From Oehlia diaphana (taxonomy: Eukaryota > Glomeromycota > Glomeromycetes > Glomerales > Glomeraceae): a stretch of DNA of 17,222 bases. The translations under genes and the position numbers were made by a program. The notes below the pieces were generated by a model that was given only the letters and a program-made list of their open reading frames with translations, made no database searches and was not told the DNA's origin. The stretch is taken from assembly GCA_003833135.1 (NCBI GenBank), contig QZLH01002183.1, positions 1 to 17,222 of the forward strand, in the 5' to 3' direction. This document shows, in pieces, positions 15,360 through 17,222 of the stretch (position 1 is its first letter; each line of letters starts with the position of its first letter).

Positions 15360-17222
15360 CTAAATTTTACAATCAAAACATTCTGAAACTATAAATTAAA
15401 AATTAAATAACAAAATAATGTTAAAATAAAATATAAATTTATAATTACAAAAAGTACTAATACTAATGATATACTTACTTAGATTTGTTGATACTGATGG
15501 GACATCATATTATTAAAAAAAAAGTTGATATTGTTAAAAGTTGAATAAGATTTTTTCATAACAAATTAAAATTGAAAATTTACCTAAATTAACTTGAAAT
15601 GATAATATATCTAAAGAATTTACTGGCTTTGGGAGATTTTTGAAATTTAAAAGTCTACTAGTATAAATTGCTTGTGGATGTGTTTTGAAGTTTTTGGATT
15701 TATCTTCATTTGATCCATTTTTGAATTTTTCTTTCCTAATTTTATCACATTCTTTTATTTGAATATATATTTCACTATTTTGACTATCATCACAATTTTC
15801 ACCATTTTTAATATCTTCATTATCTATAACATTTTCATTATCTTTGACATTTTCATTATCTTTAACATCTTCACCATTTCTACTATCTTCACCATCTTCC
15901 CTATCTTCACTATCTTCAATATCTTTAATATCTTTAATTTCATCATACCATTTTTTTAATAGTTGAAATGATTCTTTAGTGGTTGGTCTATTTTTTATTT
16001 CAGCATCCCAACATTTTATTATTAAATCTGCAAGTAACTTTGGTATGTCTTTAGAAATTGTTGGTCTAAGTCCTTTACAAATTTTAACAGCCAAAAAATC
16101 ATCATGAGGAATATCATTAAAAGAAATTTCTTCAGAAAGAAATTCATTCATTATTATTCCAAATGAGTAAATATCTGCTGCTTTTGTATATTGGTATCCA
16201 CGTAAAACTTCTGGTGCCATATATGGTAATACTCCATAAATTCCTTCTTCTTTAACTTTTTGCTTATTTGCTGGTTGACACATTCCTAAATCACTTATAA
16301 AAGGACCATATGTATTAAGTAATATATTACCTGAATGAANACTTTTTCAGCATTATGAATATCTAAAAGTCCTCTTGCAATTTGTTGTAATTGATCAATT
16401 TTTGATTTATAATTAATATAATTATTTGATTTATTTAAATAATTTCTCAAATTTCCATTTTTACAATAAAATAAAATCATCATATACTGTTTATTATTTG
16501 GATCTTGAGTAATTCCATAACATCGAACAATATCAAAAAGATAAATCTGATGATGAGATTTAATCTAATTATCATCAAAAGGAAAAATTTTATTAATAAA
16601 TAAATGCAAATAACAATCTTTATATATAAGATAAAATAAGTTTAAATTACCTCATCTAAAAAATCTGAACATATATCAGAAGAATTATTCAAACTTTTTA
16701 ATGCATATTTATCAAAAGCTTTGTATCTATACCATTTTTGATTTTCAATATCCCAATAGTGAATATGTCCTTCAGGCCATTCTGCTGAATAAATCTTACC
16801 AAAACCACCTTCTGCAATATAAGTGATATCTTGAAATTTTTCAAAAGGTATCCATTCAAGACATTTAAAATAATGTACAGCATTAAGCTGTGATTGTTGT
16901 ATAAATTCATCAATATTTTTATTTCCACTAGTCCAATTTTTAAAGTTATCTTTAAATCTTTTAGCATTACAAGGTCGACACCATCTCCATCCTGTACCAG
17001 GTTCTTTACATTCTCCACATATTCCATATGCTTGTTTTCTTTTTTCTAAATCTTCTATATAAACTACTCTTTCATCTACATTTTCTGATTTAATAGTTGA
17101 ATCAATAGTAGATGATCCTTTTAATTGACAAAAAATTATTAATATTTTTAACTACAAAAATTCAATAAAATAATTATAATTATTAAAAATATTAAATTGC
17201 TATTACCTGATATTTATTTTCA
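15360..17222 (-). CDS. Tyrosine-kinase-like (TKL) protein kinase of the expanded AM-fungal family; 5' end outside window, catalytic loop lost at an N
   Basis: The gene enters from the right. Exons on the minus strand: a piece before 17207 (coding uncertain); 17151-16651; 16564-15584; probably a 15-base exon 15493-15479; and 15388-15360 ending 'SECFDCKI' and TAG. Order of parts: 'YGICGEC' and 'CRPCNAKRF' (putative zinc module), 'NWTSGNKNIDEFIQQSQLNA', then the kinase domain with 'EGGFGKIYSAEW', 'YALKSL' (ATP Lys), 'HHQIYLFDIVRCYGI', 'LQQIARGLLDIHNAEK', 'HSGNILL', 'ISDLGMC' (DLG for DFG), 'GVLPYMAPEVLRG', 'KAADIYSFGIIMNEF' and 'NRPTTKES'. A low-complexity acidic linker follows, then the family tail 'IYTSRLLNFKNLPKPVNSLD'. 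At 16340 a single N sits where 'HxDxH' should be. About ten bases are missing, which shifts the frame and removes the catalytic Asp. With those bases present the gene would read through. Role in these fungi unknown; presumably signalling. Confidence 0.85.
15790..15935 (-). repeat. In-frame acidic D/E/N repeat in the kinase linker
   Basis: Between the kinase domain and the conserved tail, about 48 codons repeat a D-x-E/N pattern ('EDSEDREDGEDSRNGEDVKD', then 'NENVKDNENVIDNEDIKNGE'). At the DNA level these are imperfect 9-base units on the minus strand with frequent GAT/AAT and GAA codons. It looks like a coding minisatellite expansion. Confidence 0.75.
16340..16340. other. Ambiguous base (N) at a frame break
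   Basis: The only N in the window. Left and right of it the kinase reads in different frames, and the four residues expected between 'AEKV' and 'HSGN' are absent. This looks like a gap or collapsed join in the assembly rather than a natural deletion. Confidence 0.8.

Noticed and set aside
15759..15959. Isoleucine/phenylalanine-rich plus-strand frame
   Set aside because: Antisense of the acidic repeat in the kinase linker.
16698..17027. 109-codon minus-strand frame
   Set aside because: It is a shadow of the kinase exon; the true frame of the same DNA encodes the conserved CxxC module and the glycine loop.
1..17222. tRNA, rRNA, CRISPR or prokaryotic operon features
   Set aside because: I looked for tRNA B-box-like words, arrays of regular spacers and ribosome-binding sites and found none; gene structure is eukaryotic.

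Overview
The window is AT-rich eukaryotic DNA with short GT-AG introns. It most likely comes from an arbuscular mycorrhizal fungus of the Rhizophagus type (Glomeromycotina). The main evidence is the minus-strand gene at the right end. Its N-terminal CxxC...CxxC module ('YGICGEC', 'CRPCNAKRF', 'NWTSGN') followed by a tyrosine-kinase-like domain ('EGGFGKIYSAEWPEG', 'YMAPEVLRG') is typical of the very large kinase family in these fungi. A Crinkler N-terminal domain, many decayed transposons and long A/T-rich spacers fit the same picture. There are no prokaryotic operons, tRNA, rRNA or CRISPR arrays.

Layout. 1-1513: spacer with simple repeats and one 42-codon coding-looking frame. 1514-2978: a decayed DNA transposon with imperfect terminal inverted repeats and a broken two-intron gene on the minus strand. 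2979-4329: spacer with a partly deleted tandem duplication. 4330-5467 (+): an intact two-exon patatin-like phospholipase, the best complete gene here. 5792-6272: a 239-bp MITE-like element with 37-bp arms (36/37 match), one arm of which supplies the start of a small minus-strand reading frame. 6772-7150 (+): a small two-exon gene with a CPKC motif. 7151-9450: spacer with coding-looking fragments. 9789-12152 (-): a graveyard of coding fragments broken by stops and frameshifts. 12375-12815 (+): a short protein carrying a Crinkler N-terminal domain. 13706-15138 (-): a kinase relic resembling HRI/PEK-type eIF2-alpha kinases, with a C-terminal coiled coil, two in-frame TGA codons and no activation segment. 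15360-17222 (-): the TKL-type kinase, running off the right edge, whose catalytic loop is destroyed at a single N (16340).

I see no joint pathway linking these genes. The window reads as an accessory, repeat-rich region in which expanded fungal families (patatin, Crinkler, kinases) sit among decaying copies. The most informative points are: the exon-by-exon reconstruction of the eIF2-alpha-kinase-like relic; the kinase break at the N, which looks like an assembly artefact; an inverted pair of related fragments whose differences in the aligned core are all transitions; and two inverted-repeat elements. I found no convincing undescribed multi-gene system.
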